Positions 18,541 through 27,893 are shown, numbered from the stretch's first letter. The stretch is DNA of 64,000 bases from Morganella morganii (GCF_019242955.1 NZ_CP066129.1:124001-188000), one strand, 5' to 3'. Translations and numbers: made by a program. The notes: generated by a model from the letters alone, not told the origin.

Positions 18541-19962
18541 ATGAAACAGTTTCTTTGCGAAGACTTTTTACTGCACAGCGACATCGCCCGCCGTCTTTAT
18601 CATGACTATGCGGCGGACATGCCAATCTATGACTATCACTGTCACCTGAACCCGTGTGAAATCGCGGAAAACCGCCGTTTTGATAACCTCGGGCAGATCT
18701 GGCTGGAGGGGGATCACTACAAATGGCGCGGCATGCGTTCGGCAGGAATTCCGGAATCGCTTATCACCGGACGCGACACCAGTGATTATGAGAAATATCA
18801 GGCGTGGGCAAAAACCGTACCGATGACACTTGGTAACCCGCTTTATCACTGGACCCATCTGGAACTACGCCGCCCGTTCGGTATCACCGGCAAAGTGTTC
18901 GGGCCGGAAACAGCGCAGAGTATCTGGGATGAAGCCAATGAAAAACTGGCACAGCCGGAATTTTCCGCACGCGGCATTATGCAGCAGATGAATGTGCATA
19001 TGGTCGGCACAACCGATGACCCGGCAGATTCACTGGAATACCACCGGCAGATTGCACAGGATGACAGTTTTGATATTGAAGTGCGTCCGAGCTGGCGTCC
19101 GGATCGCGCTTTTAAAATTGAACTGGACGGTTTCACGGATTATATCGCGAAGCTCGGACAGAGTGCCGATGTGGATATCCGCCGTTTCAGCGATCTGCTG
19201 ACCGCGCTGGATCGCCGCCTGGTTCACTTTGCACAGCACGGTTGTGTTGCGTCTGACCACGGTATTGAGATCCTGCGTTATGCACCGGTGCCGGATGAAT
19301 CCGTCCTGGATGCGATTCTGCAGAAACGCCTTGCCGGGGAAATCCCGGATGAAACCGCCACCGCGCAGTTTGCAACGGCGGTGCTGGTCTGGCTCGGTAA
19401 GCAATATGCAAAACGCGGCTGGGTGATGCAGTTGCATATCGGTGCGCTGCGCAACAACAACACACGCATGTTTAATCTGCTCGGTGCCGACAGCGGTTTT
19501 GATTCCGTCGGTGACGCGCCGGTGGCTTATCCGCTTTCACGTCTGCTTGATGAAATGGATAAAACCGATGAACTGCCGCGCACTATCCTTTACTGCCTGA
19601 ACCCGCGTGATAACGAAGTGCTGGCAACTATGATCGGCAACTTCCAGGGCGGTGGTATTGCGGGCAAAATTCAGTTCGGTTCCGGCTGGTGGTTTAACGA
19701 CCAGAAAGATGGCATGCAGCGTCAACTGGAACAGTTATCACAATTGGGACTGTTAAGTCAGTTTGTCGGCATGCTGACAGATTCACGCAGTTTCCTGTCC
19801 TATACTCGTCATGAATACTTCCGCCGTATTCTGTGCAATATGCTCGGTACGCTGGCGGTTAACGGTGAAATTCCGGCTGATGAAACCATGCTGGGGCAGA
19901 TGGTACGTGATATCTGTTTCAATAATGCACAGCGTTATTTTTCCGCAGCGAAAGGTGAATAA
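18541..19962 (+). CDS. uxaC: Glucuronate/galacturonate isomerase
   Basis: Uronate isomerase of the amidohydrolase superfamily, 473 residues (E. coli UxaC 470). It converts D-glucuronate to D-fructuronate. Seen: the N-terminal metal-site motif [30 protein letters not shown], the [13 protein letters not shown] region, [14 protein letters not shown], and [20 protein letters not shown] near the end. GGAG lies seven bases before the ATG, 13 bases after uxuB. The stop codon shares one base with the kdgK start. It could also act on galacturonate, but uxaA and uxaB are not in the window. Confidence 0.95.
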   Translation: MKQFLCEDFLLHSDIARRLYHDYAADMPIYDYHCHLNPCEIAENRRFDNLGQIWLEGDHYKWRGMRSAGIPESLITGRDTSDYEKYQAWAKTVPMTLGNPLYHWTHLELRRPFGITGKVFGPETAQSIWDEANEKLAQPEFSARGIMQQMNVHMVGTTDDPADSLEYHRQIAQDDSFDIEVRPSWRPDRAFKIELDGFTDYIAKLGQSADVDIRRFSDLLTALDRRLVHFAQHGCVASDHGIEILRYAPVPDESVLDAILQKRLAGEIPDETATAQFATAVLVWLGKQYAKRGWVMQLHIGALRNNNTRMFNLLGADSGFDSVGDAPVAYPLSRLLDEMDKTDELPRTILYCLNPRDNEVLATMIGNFQGGGIAGKIQFGSGWWFNDQKDGMQRQLEQLSQLGLLSQFVGMLTDSRSFLSYTRHEYFRRILCNMLGTLAVNGEIPADETMLGQMVRDICFNNAQRYFSAAKGE

Positions 19963-20924
19963 TGACAGTGAAACGCATTGGTCTGATCGGCGAGTGCATG
20001 ATTGAACTCAACGGCGCGCCGTTCGGGGAGATGGTTCAGCGTTATGGCGGCGATGCCCTGAACAGCGCGGTCTATCTGGCCCGCGCGGCGGGGGACGCTG
20101 TTGAGGTGAATTTTATCTCAGCCATGGGCACTGACCCGCTCAGTAAAGGTATGATCAGCCGCTGGCAGGCGGAGGGGGTGAAAACCTCACATGTGCTGAC
20201 TGATCCGCACCATCAGCCGGGGTTGTATCTTATTCAGCTGGATGAACAGGGTGAGCGCACGTTCCTCTACTGGCGTAATGATTCAGCGGCGCGTTATCTT
20301 GTCCGTCATCCGGATTACCCGGCGCTGCTGGCACAGATGGCGGAGATGGATGCCATCTACCTCAGCGGTATCAGTCTGGCCATTCTGCCGCCGGAAGACC
20401 GTCTGCGGCTGCTGGATGATCTGAAAACACTGTCACAGCAGGGCAAAACCATTCTGTTTGACAGCAACTACCGTCCGGCTCTGTGGGCGGATGAAAATGA
20501 AACCCGTGACTGTTATCAGGCGATGTATGCACTGACTGATATGGCGCTGGTCACTGATGATGATGAAGCGCGTCTGTGGGGTGACAGCGACCGTAACGCC
20601 ACTTTTGTCCGTCTGGCAAAGGCCGGGGTGAAACAGGCGATTATCAAAGCGGGTGCTCAGGGGTGTGACTACCGTGATCTGCGCACTGATGCGCCGGTCA
20701 TCAATATTGCCACCACGCCGGTGACACAGGTGGTGGATACCACATCCGCCGGGGATGCCTTTAACGCCGGTTTTCTGACGGGCTGGCTCACCGGTGCGGA
20801 TATTGAACGCGCAGCCCGGATGGGGCACCGGCTTGCGGGAGTGGTGATTCAGCACAAAGGGGCGATTATCCCGCAGGCGGCAACCCGCCCGGTCACCGAT
20901 ATTTTACTGAATAATACGTTTTAA
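19962..20924 (+). CDS. kdgK: 2-keto-3-deoxygluconate kinase
   Basis: PfkB-family sugar kinase of 320 residues that phosphorylates KDG to KDPG. The N-terminal GECMIELNGAPFGEMVQRYGGDALNSAVYLAR and the C-terminal PfkB signature VDTTSAGDAFNAGFLTGWL (with the catalytic aspartate in AGDAF) are complete. The FDSNYRPALWADENE and LVTDDDEARLWGD stretches match KdgK. It overlaps the uxaC stop codon by one base, indicating translational coupling. Confidence 0.95.
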   Translation: MTVKRIGLIGECMIELNGAPFGEMVQRYGGDALNSAVYLARAAGDAVEVNFISAMGTDPLSKGMISRWQAEGVKTSHVLTDPHHQPGLYLIQLDEQGERTFLYWRNDSAARYLVRHPDYPALLAQMAEMDAIYLSGISLAILPPEDRLRLLDDLKTLSQQGKTILFDSNYRPALWADENETRDCYQAMYALTDMALVTDDDEARLWGDSDRNATFVRLAKAGVKQAIIKAGAQGCDYRDLRTDAPVINIATTPVTQVVDTTSAGDAFNAGFLTGWLTGADIERAARMGHRLAGVVIQHKGAIIPQAATRPVTDILLNNTF

Positions 20925-20944
20925 CGGGAAAAGAGGAGAACGAG

Positions 20945-21580
20945 ATGTCCGAATTACAGGCAATGATTACCCGTTTCCGGCAGCTGAAAATTGTGCCGGT
21001 GATCGCCGTGGATAACGCGGAAGATATTATCCCGTTAGGCAATGCGCTGGCGGACAACGGTCTGCCGGTGGCGGAAATCACTTTCCGTACTGAGTGTGCG
21101 GCGGAAGCGATTAAACTGCTGCGCGAAGCCCGCCCGGATATGCTGGTGGGCGCGGGAACCGTGATTAACCGCGAACAGGTGCGTCAGGCCAAAGCCGCCG
21201 GGGCACAGTTTGTCGTCTCTCCCGGTCTGAACCCGAACACCGTTCAGGCGTGTCAGCAGATGGATATCCAAATTGTTCCCGGGATCAACAACCCCAGCGC
21301 AGTTGAGCAGGCGCTGGAGCTGGGTATCGACTTCGTGAAATTCTTCCCGGCAGAGCCGTCAGGCGGTATTCCGATGATCAAAGCCATGCTGGCGCCGTAT
21401 CACCAGTTACAGGTGATGCCGACCGGCGGAATCGGGCTGAACAATATCCGCGACTATCTGGCTATCCCGCAGATTGTGGCCTGCGGCGGCTCGTGGATGG
21501 TACCGGCTTCGCTTATCAAAGCAAAAGACTGGGCAGCCATCGGCAAACTGGCGCGTGAAGCCAGTGAGTTTGTGAAGTAA
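20945..21580 (+). CDS. eda: KDPG/KHG aldolase
   Basis: Class I aldolase of 211 residues that splits KDPG into pyruvate and glyceraldehyde-3-phosphate. The TIM-barrel motifs are PVIAVDNAEDIIPLGNALADNGLPVAEITFRT (with the catalytic glutamate), GAGTVINREQV, and the Schiff-base lysine in DFVKFFPAEPSGG; PTGGIGLNNIRDYL and ACGGSWMVP bind phosphate. AGAGGAG precedes the ATG, 20 bases after kdgK. Last gene of the hexuronate run, so the operon ends at pyruvate and triose phosphate. Confidence 0.95.
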   Translation: MSELQAMITRFRQLKIVPVIAVDNAEDIIPLGNALADNGLPVAEITFRTECAAEAIKLLREARPDMLVGAGTVINREQVRQAKAAGAQFVVSPGLNPNTVQACQQMDIQIVPGINNPSAVEQALELGIDFVKFFPAEPSGGIPMIKAMLAPYHQLQVMPTGGIGLNNIRDYLAIPQIVACGGSWMVPASLIKAKDWAAIGKLAREASEFVK

Positions 21581-21595
21581 GCATTTTTATTGTTC

Positions 21596-21622
21596 CGGCA
21601 GCGGAGCCTGTTTCTGCTGCCG
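21596..21622 (+). terminator. Hairpin downstream of eda
   Basis: CGGCAGC/GCTGCCG (21596-21602 with 21616-21622) lies 15 bases after the stop codon, but without a clear T-run. It is a probable end of the hexuronate operon. Confidence 0.5.
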
Positions 21623-22137
21623 TATTCATCACCGGCTTTTCCCTCCGGTTTCAGTATTTTTGACAAAATCCGAAATAAGTTAATTATTCGTGCAAAATAT
21701 TTACATTAATTTAATTTATTAAGTTCTGTTTGATATTCATATTAAGACTATGTATTAACTTATTATTCTGAAATCCGATGTGTGGGATCAAACACACTTT
21801 TTCACATCCTGTAAAAACTCGGTATTTGTATTCGAATGGAGTGAAAACATATTTTTTTCCTAATTATTTGGTATATAACACTTATTCTACTAACCCATTG
21901 CACTTTCAATCGATTTATATTTTGTCATATTGTTGCGTTACGCTATGATTTTAAAGGCGAAATATACTGAAACATTCAGTCTCACTTACCCCGTAATGTA
22001 CTCACAAACAGCATATCCTTTGGTTTTTCAAAAATGCCCCTATCTACGATAAACTACTTATAGTTTTAAGTGCTTTTTCTATGATCAGTGAGCTAAATAA
22101 GGAATTTTAGTGATGGTCTTTATAGGGTTATTGATTA
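21623..22137. other. AT-rich intergenic region upstream of the first MrpJ-like gene
   Basis: About 515 AT-rich bases with no credible gene. It presumably carries the promoter of the small HTH gene that follows; I could not pick a convincing -35/-10 pair. Confidence 0.5.
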
Positions 22138-22470
22138 ATGATGAAGAAATATGCGATCTCCGAAGCTATCGGACAGGTTATCAGACAATACCGGACCAAT
22201 GCAGGTTTAACCACAAAGCAGCTGGCACACAGAATAGGGATTAGCCAGCAGCAGCTCTCGCGTTATGAGCGGGGTGTTAATCGTATTGATGTGGACACAC
22301 TCCTGCGTGTCAGTCTGGCCTTTAAACTCACACCGGGTCGTTTCTTTGAGGAAATGAATATGACCGGAACCGGGCTGGATGACATTCTTTATGAAAATGA
22401 AGAAGGGGATATTCAGGAAATCCGGATGAGCCTTATTGCGGACAGTATTATTTCTCCGCGCGATTTTTAA
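22138..22470 (+). CDS. MrpJ-like HTH regulator 1
   Basis: Small XRE-family DNA-binding protein of 110 residues. The helix-turn-helix lies at about residues 10-65 (IGQVIRQYRTNAGLTTKQLAHRIGISQQQLSRYERGVNRIDVDTLLRVSLAFKLTPGRFFEEM). The SQQQxSRYE motif in the recognition region is the hallmark of the MrpJ paralogs of Proteus mirabilis and relatives, which couple fimbrial expression to repression of motility. Those genes are usually last in a fimbrial operon; this one is not, and it lies about 15 kb from the nearest fimbrial gene. ATGs at 22138 and 22141 are both possible. A relative lies at 32127. Confidence 0.82.
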   Translation: MMKKYAISEAIGQVIRQYRTNAGLTTKQLAHRIGISQQQLSRYERGVNRIDVDTLLRVSLAFKLTPGRFFEEMNMTGTGLDDILYENEEGDIQEIRMSLIADSIISPRDF

Positions 22471-22613
22471 TTACCAGAATTTCCGTTTTTAAATAAAAAA
22501 GACAGACCAGTACAGCTGATTTGCGGATTACTGTACGGGTTTGCCGTGTCTCTCATCCGGCGGAAATAAAACAGTGAGAACGATGATATGTCCGGTCAGG
22601 GACTGTGTTCAGA

Positions 22614-22643
22614 CGAAAAAAAGCGGGAGATGATATCTCCCGC
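22614..22643 (-). terminator. Terminator of the permease/methionine gamma-lyase unit
   Basis: The perfect stem GCGGGAGAT/ATCTCCCGC (22623-22631 with 22635-22643) is followed on the minus strand by seven T. It lies about 180 bases beyond the permease stop codon. Confidence 0.82.
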
Positions 22644-22733
22644 AATATGCTAACCAATCAAGGAACTTAATAAATATGGTTAGAAGGACAGAGGTTTTTT
22701 TATTCAGACTGCGGTGCTGAGTTTTTTAACTTT

Positions 22734-22761
22734 CCGGAACCGGTATTGTGACCGGTTCCGG
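22734..22761. repeat. Perfect inverted repeat downstream of the permease gene
   Basis: CCGGAACCGG and CCGGTTCCGG (22734-22743 and 22752-22761) form a perfect 10-bp stem with an 8-base loop. No T-run follows on either strand, so it may protect the mRNA end rather than terminate. Confidence 0.6.
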
Positions 22762-22820
22762 GGTGTTACTTTATTTCTGTCAGTGCACGCACTGACAAAT
22801 GGCCTGTTTTATCTTACCCG

Positions 22821-24104
22821 TCACTCAAGATATTTGAAGAACGGTGCGATGAGCAGCAGGATACCGAAGCCCATAACACACCAGGCTTTCCAGTCTTTGA
22901 ATTTTTTCAGTTTCGCGACACGGAATACCAGGTAAACAGGAATTAAGCAGGAAACGATAGCGTATAACGGACTACCGATCTGGAAGAAGACAACCACTGA
23001 GAACCCTGTGGACACCCATGCAGTCAGTAATGCAACGATGAAGACAGAGATACAGATGTTTAATAACGTGTGGTTGATTTTTTCTTTATCCATGAAACGG
23101 GAAAGGATGTTAATCGCAAGACCTTTCACGGATTCCTGGAAGCCCAGATAGATACCGAAGAATGCTGTCAGAACCGCAAAGATGTTCAGAACGGTTGTCA
23201 TCACACTCACGACCGCGCCCGGAATAACCTGAGCGGCAATGGCCAGTGCAGAGATGTTCTGTTCAAACGCGGATACGGCCTGCTCATGACTGATAGAGAA
23301 CGTAAAGGAGAATGAGAAGAACAGGATGATAGTCACCAGGGTGATATAGGCCACGCGGTGAGCGCGGATAGCACGGTAGGTGGCGACACGTTTGTCAGAT
23401 TCCAGTTTACGGTATGCGATATTCATCGGGTTCAGGATCTGAACGAAGACCGCAGAGAAGAAAGCAAACGGGACGGTCAGCAGCACGTCGCGGGTAAAGT
23501 CAGCAATCGGCGGGAACGCAGTGATGTTATTGAAATCCCAGTGAGGGATCATCACCAGACCCAGCGATACAATGATACCCACTTTCACGATAACCATCGG
23601 ACCGGAGATTTTAAACAGCAGCTTCTCACCTTTGGAGGCAATAAAAATCAGCGCGGCAAAAACAACGACACGATAGATCAGTGAATCTGAAAGCACACCT
23701 TCAGTAACACCGAACGTATGGAGATAGGAAGCACTGTCAAAAATAACAGAAAGAGAGTAAATAAAGATACCGTGGATAAGCATCAGGAAGTAAATAACCC
23801 CCAGTGCCACACCCCAGTTACTGCCCAGATACTGTGTGATTATGTTTGTGTAGTCTTCACATTCTTCACTTTCAGATAACGTATTCATGTACAGCTTCTG
23901 CAACATATACGTTGCCGGATACGCAATCATGAAAGCTAAAATAAATACCCAAATACCTTTCAGACCGATCTGAATCGGCATTACAACGGTACCGGCACCG
24001 ATAGCCATACCAATACAAAGCACAACCCAGCCGGCGTCATACATTGTGAATGGTATTTTGCCCAGCGCTTTCGCGGAATTATCGGTTGAGGTCATGTCCG
24101 CCAT
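22821..24104 (-). CDS. HAAAP-family amino acid permease, probable methionine or related amino acid carrier
   Basis: 427-residue inner-membrane protein with about eleven membrane segments, of the hydroxy/aromatic amino acid permease family (SdaC, TdcC, YhaO, YhjV relatives). The opening helix [28 protein letters not shown] holds the family's glycine-rich substrate site, and [14 protein letters not shown] and [25 protein letters not shown] are family stretches. It follows the methionine gamma-lyase gene in the same direction (242-base gap with a hairpin), so uptake of methionine or another sulfur amino acid is the natural guess. Family call firm; substrate inferred. Confidence 0.85.
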   Translation of the reverse strand: MADMTSTDNSAKALGKIPFTMYDAGWVVLCIGMAIGAGTVVMPIQIGLKGIWVFILAFMIAYPATYMLQKLYMNTLSESEECEDYTNIITQYLGSNWGVALGVIYFLMLIHGIFIYSLSVIFDSASYLHTFGVTEGVLSDSLIYRVVVFAALIFIASKGEKLLFKISGPMVIVKVGIIVSLGLVMIPHWDFNNITAFPPIADFTRDVLLTVPFAFFSAVFVQILNPMNIAYRKLESDKRVATYRAIRAHRVAYITLVTIILFFSFSFTFSISHEQAVSAFEQNISALAIAAQVIPGAVVSVMTTVLNIFAVLTAFFGIYLGFQESVKGLAINILSRFMDKEKINHTLLNICISVFIVALLTAWVSTGFSVVVFFQIGSPLYAIVSCLIPVYLVFRVAKLKKFKDWKAWCVMGFGILLLIAPFFKYLE

Positions 24105-24226
24105 ACTAAGCCCCCTTGGTTTTCATAATAATTTATTGTGATTATGGTTTCTAAAAAATTTCAGCACTGCGTTGTTCTTTTTGTTACCGCTAAAAATAAC
24201 CTGTTAAATACTTAAAAAGCACGCCG

Positions 24227-24269
24227 GAGAGAATTCAGAGTGGCTCTCAATGAATTTTTCCGCGTGCTT
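24227..24269 (-). terminator. Intercistronic hairpin between methionine gamma-lyase and permease genes
   Basis: The arms AAGCACGC (24227-24234) and GCGTGCTT (24262-24269) pair; on the minus strand TTTAAG follows the GCTT arm. It could be a partial terminator that lowers permease expression. A further dyad, GTACTCACC/GGTGAGTAC, lies just upstream (24273-24314). Confidence 0.55.
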
Positions 24270-24346
24270 CGTGTACTCACCCCGTCTGTGTGTTAACGGC
24301 AAATGAGGTGAGTACATACTGCAAGACTTAATTTTCCGCTCTGATC

Positions 24347-25543
24347 TTAAGCAACTGCTTTCGCAATAGCCTGTTCCAGGTCAGCAATGATGTCTTCAGG
24401 TGTTTCCAGACCGACAGAGATACGAATCAGACCATCGGTGATACCTGCTTTCAGACGCTCTTCAGCCGGAACCGGAGAGTGAGTCATTGATGCAGGGTGC
24501 TGAATCAGAGTTTCAGTATCGCCCAGGCTTACTGCCAGCATGCATAACTCAACAGAATCCATCACTTTACGGCCTGCTTCGATACCGCCTTTGATTTCAA
24601 AGCTGATCATACCGCCGAAGTTGCTCATCTGTTTTTTCGCTAATTCGTGCTGCGGGTGAGATGGCAGACCCGGGTAGAATACAGCTTCCACGTTCGGGTT
24701 AGATTCCAGATACTTAGCGACTTTCATTGCGTTAGAGCAGTGACGTTCCATACGGACGTGCAGTGTTTTCAGGCCGCGCAGGGTTAACCATGCGTTGAAC
24801 GGGCTCATTACGCCGCCGGTGATGTCTTTAACACCAACCAGACGTGCAGGAACCAGGAAGTCAGCAGGACCGACAATCACACCACCGATAACGTCACCGT
24901 GACCGTTGATGTATTTGGTCACACTGTGAACAACGATGTCTGCACCTAATTCCAGAGGACGCTGGCAGTACGGAGACATGAAGGTGTTATCCACAACCAG
25001 CATTGCGCCGCCTTCGTGAGCAACATTTGCCGCTGCTTCGAGGTCGATCATTGCCAGAGTCGGGTTAGCCGGAGTTTCGACGTAAACCATTTTGGTGTTT
25101 GGTTTCATTGCCGCTTTGATGTTCGCAGGGTCATTTGCGCGAACGAAAGTGACTTCGATACCGAATTTAGGCAGGGTGTGAGACAGCAGAGCATAAGTAC
25201 AGCCGTACAGAGTGTCAGAAGCAACGATATGGTCGCCCTGGCCGCACATAGTCAGGATAGTGGTAGAGATAGCTGCGATACCGGAAGAAGTCGCCAGAGC
25301 AGCTTCGCCGTTTTCCAGTACACGCATTTTTTCTTCTAATGCTGCGTTAGTTGGGTTACCTAAACGTGAGTAGATATAACCTTCTTCTTCTAATGCGAAA
25401 CGTGCTGCCCCTTGTGCTGCGCTGTCGAAGACGAATGTAGAGGTCTGATAGATTGGGGTTGATAACGCGCCAGTCAGTGGATCTGCCTGTTGGCCAGCGT
25501 GAACAATCTTAGTGTCATAACCTTTATTCGTATAATCGTGCAT
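24347..25543 (-). CDS. megL: Methionine gamma-lyase
   Basis: PLP enzyme of 398 residues that cleaves L-methionine to methanethiol, 2-oxobutyrate and ammonia; many also act on homocysteine and cysteine. The sequence is very close to Citrobacter freundii methionine gamma-lyase: [64 protein letters not shown] with the family-specific cysteine, the PLP lysine in [16 protein letters not shown] (about residue 210) and [27 protein letters not shown]. It is preceded by a consensus sigma-54 promoter and is divergent from a TyrR-like activator. Codon use and base composition match the housekeeping genes. Confidence 0.92.
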   Translation of the reverse strand: MHDYTNKGYDTKIVHAGQQADPLTGALSTPIYQTSTFVFDSAAQGAARFALEEEGYIYSRLGNPTNAALEEKMRVLENGEAALATSSGIAAISTTILTMCGQGDHIVASDTLYGCTYALLSHTLPKFGIEVTFVRANDPANIKAAMKPNTKMVYVETPANPTLAMIDLEAAANVAHEGGAMLVVDNTFMSPYCQRPLELGADIVVHSVTKYINGHGDVIGGVIVGPADFLVPARLVGVKDITGGVMSPFNAWLTLRGLKTLHVRMERHCSNAMKVAKYLESNPNVEAVFYPGLPSHPQHELAKKQMSNFGGMISFEIKGGIEAGRKVMDSVELCMLAVSLGDTETLIQHPASMTHSPVPAEERLKAGITDGLIRISVGLETPEDIIADLEQAIAKAVA

Positions 25544-25602
25544 AAATCCTCCAAAGAATAATTTTTTATTATGCCAACATGTGCTGTTGTTGCAGTAATA
25601 AA

Positions 25603-25619
25603 AGCAATAGCCGTGCCAA
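25603..25619 (-). promoter_or_regulatory. Sigma-54 promoter of megL
   Basis: Read on the minus strand the site is TTGGCACGGCTATTGCT, which fits the sigma-54 consensus YTGGCACGrNNNTTGCW at every defined position: the -24 GG at 25617-25616 and the -12 GC at 25605-25604. The start of transcription should fall near 25592, leaving a leader of about 50 bases before the megL ATG. Confidence 0.88.
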
Positions 25620-25741
25620 CTCAGGATTTATTTTTATAACATATTGAATTGAAAGAGATAAATAATTTTAAAGCATAGCTTAGATAAAGACAACGCAGAG
25701 GAAGTGGAAAGCGGAGTGTAAGTAAAAATGACAAGGTGGAA

Positions 25742-25770
25742 AGAAAGTTGACAGTAGGTTGCCACTTTCT
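25742..25770. promoter_or_regulatory. Candidate upstream activator site for the sigma-54 promoter
   Basis: AGAAAGTTGACA and TTGCCACTTTCT form an imperfect dyad (9 of 12 positions) with a 5-base centre. It lies about 140 bases upstream of the -24 element, the usual distance for an enhancer-binding protein. The assignment to the neighbouring regulator is a guess. Confidence 0.4.
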
Positions 25771-25773
25771 GAT

Positions 25774-25789
25774 AGTGAGGTTAATCACA
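25774..25789. promoter_or_regulatory. CRP-like site
   Basis: AGTGA-GGTTAA-TCACA matches the CRP consensus in nine of ten positions. It lies between the activator gene and the megL promoter and could act on either. Confidence 0.5.
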
Positions 25790-26246
25790 TTGGGGTATAA
25801 AACCGGACTTGCGTCACATTATAGCCCCAAAAGGGAAGGGTGATCCAGATCTCTTTTTAAATTTTTTCCTGAATCGATACGTCCGGTGATTGATAATGAT
25901 CAACGTCAGAAATAATCAATTCTATTAATTACCGCATTTTTAATGATTTGCGATCTCAATGCGTTCGGGTGTAAACGCGTTGTCTGGCCGACTTTTTTCA
26001 TGGAATTGAGATATCTGGCGGGTACAAGCTGATTCAAGTTGTTTATAGTAAGTAGTGTAACTGAACCAAAAAATAATAATTAAATCTATGTGATAAGGTT
26101 GCTTATCATGTGGTTTTTCCTTAATTGCGCACCATTTTGTTGTATTTCGCTTTTGATTCACCTTTCAGTGAGTGCCTAAGATAGGTTAACCCTGGTAGGT
26201 GGGTGAAAAAGAGCACTACATACACTAACCGGGAGTGACTAAACAC

Positions 26247-27893
26247 ATGTCTGCATATAGATGGTTAATTAATACCATTGACCGCGTCGCCATGGTGGAA
26301 GAAGTCATCAATGAGTTTTCGGCCTCAGAAATCAGCATCAATTCCATGGAAGTTTTTCCGTGCAAAATTTATGTCAAATTCAACGCGGAATGCGAGCGGG
26401 ATGTTAAGCTGCTGCTGAGTAAACTCCTGCTTAATCCTGATGTTATCAGTGTCACCCGTTCCAAATTACAGCCCTACGAACGTAAAGAAAAAGAATTACA
26501 GGCGATTCTGGAATCCACCACTGACGGTATTATCGGTATCAATAATCAGGGTAACATCAACTACTTTAATAAAGTGGCGGAAGACTTTTTCTCGATATCG
26601 CGGGAAAATATTGTCGGCGTTAATATCAGTAAAATTCTCAGCGGCAAAAACCAGGCCGTGCTCACCAAACTGCTCGGCGGCAACAGTTTCGATCACTATC
26701 AGATGGTGACCAGTACCCCGAAAGGGGAGCTGTACTATATCTGCTCCGGCCGTCCGATCCTGAGTGAGGAGTCCCAGGTCATGGGGGCGGTGATCACCTT
26801 CAAAAGCCTGCGATCTGTACAGCAGATGGCATCATCAGTGAATAAAAGCCTGCCGTTCAGTTTTGATGACATTATCTGCGAAAGCGGAATCATGATGAAT
26901 CTTATTGATTTTGCTAAAAAAATAGCAATAAGTCCTTATACTGTGCTGATCCGCGGTGAAACCGGAACCGGTAAGGAACTGTTTGCCCGCGCCATTCACA
27001 ACGCCAGCGACCGCAGTGCTCATCCGTTTGCACCGATTAACTGCGCAGCGCTGCCGGAAAATCTGATTGAGAGCGAGCTGTTCGGTTATGAGGGCGGCGC
27101 ATTCAGCGGTGCCAGCAAAGGCGGGAAAATGGGGCTGTTTGAATCCGCCAACCACGGTACGGTATTTCTGGATGAATTCGGCGAGCTTTCTCTTATCCTG
27201 CAAAGTAAATTATTGCGGGTATTACAGGAAGGCGTGATCCGCCGGGTCGGCGGGCATAAAGAGATCCCGGTGGATGTGCGGATCATTGTGGCGACCAACC
27301 GGAATCTGGAAGAGATGATCGAGAACAAATCATTCCGTGAAGATCTCTATTACCGGATCAACGTGATCCCGATTAATATTCCGCCACTGAAAGAGCGGAA
27401 AACGGATATTCCTCTGTTATTACAGCGTTTTATCAGTAAATACACAACCGAACTGAATAAGCAGCTCAGTTTATCTCAGGACGCTTATCATCAGTTAATG
27501 GCCTATTCCTGGCCGGGTAACGTGCGGGAACTGCAAAACGTGATTCTGCGGGCGATTCACCTGGCGTCCGGCCGGGAAATTACCGTCGGCGATCTGTGGC
27601 TGCCGCATGAGGAAGTGATGGTTTCTCCGGTACAGCGGCCTCATCCGGTACAGAGAGCCGATGTGCTGCCTGCGGTGCAGCCGGTACCGGAAGAGATCAA
27701 CCTGAAAGAGTCCCTGGCGCGTCAGGAAAAAAGCCTGCTGGAGGATTATCTGCGCCGCTATGGTTCAGCCCGTAAGGTGTCCCGCGAAATCGGGATGTCT
27801 CACACGACCGTGCTGAATAAAGCCCGTTATTATAACCTGGAACATCTGCTGACCTACAGCACTGTGCGGCGGTCAGCAGGTAAAGCAGATTAA
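26247..27893 (+). CDS. TyrR-like sigma-54 activator (ACT-PAS-AAA+-HTH)
   Basis: 548-residue regulator. Layout: ACT-like N-terminus (about 1-75), PAS domain (about 80-190), AAA+ domain (about 205-430) with Walker A GETGTGKE (237-244), Walker B VFLDE (306-310) and the arginine-finger region SFREDLYYRINV, then a C-terminal TyrR-type HTH (about 505-540, SARKVSREIGMSHTTVLNKARYY). The loop that contacts sigma-54 reads GAFSGA (284-289), close to the consensus GAFTGA, whereas E. coli TyrR has lost it and works with sigma-70. The protein can therefore probably open sigma-54 promoters, and one stands before divergent megL. I chose the ATG at 26247 over a GTG at 26235 because GGGAG precedes it. Its stop codon overlaps that of phrB. 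Confidence 0.88.
   Translation: MSAYRWLINTIDRVAMVEEVINEFSASEISINSMEVFPCKIYVKFNAECERDVKLLLSKLLLNPDVISVTRSKLQPYERKEKELQAILESTTDGIIGINNQGNINYFNKVAEDFFSISRENIVGVNISKILSGKNQAVLTKLLGGNSFDHYQMVTSTPKGELYYICSGRPILSEESQVMGAVITFKSLRSVQQMASSVNKSLPFSFDDIICESGIMMNLIDFAKKIAISPYTVLIRGETGTGKELFARAIHNASDRSAHPFAPINCAALPENLIESELFGYEGGAFSGASKGGKMGLFESANHGTVFLDEFGELSLILQSKLLRVLQEGVIRRVGGHKEIPVDVRIIVATNRNLEEMIENKSFREDLYYRINVIPINIPPLKERKTDIPLLLQRFISKYTTELNKQLSLSQDAYHQLMAYSWPGNVRELQNVILRAIHLASGREITVGDLWLPHEEVMVSPVQRPHPVQRADVLPAVQPVPEEINLKESLARQEKSLLEDYLRRYGSARKVSREIGMSHTTVLNKARYYNLEHLLTYSTVRRSAGKAD

Larger units (their letters stand above)
22471..22820. other. Spacer with terminator structures between mrpJ-like 1 and the permease gene
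   Basis: 350 bases between convergent genes. Two hairpins are seen, at 22614-22643 and 22734-22761, listed separately. No credible gene. Confidence 0.6.
25544..26246. other. Divergent regulatory region between megL and its probable activator
   Basis: About 700 bases without a credible gene. It holds the sigma-54 promoter (25603-25619), a candidate activator dyad (25742-25770), a CRP-like site (25774-25789) and a TyrR-box-like sequence TGTAAG-N6-TGACA at 25717-25733. GTGGAAAG occurs twice, 32 bases apart (25704 and 25736). Confidence 0.6.

Noticed and set aside
25940-26161. 73-codon open frame upstream of the TyrR-like gene, minus strand
   Set aside because: No ribosome-binding site and no family resemblance; lies in a regulatory region.
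26235-26246. GTG start for the TyrR-like regulator
   Set aside because: The ATG at 26247 has a better placed GGGAG and gives the usual N-terminus.
26247-27893. Calling the regulator tyrR
   Set aside because: The GAFSGA loop and the link to a sigma-54 promoter set it apart from the E. coli-type TyrR.
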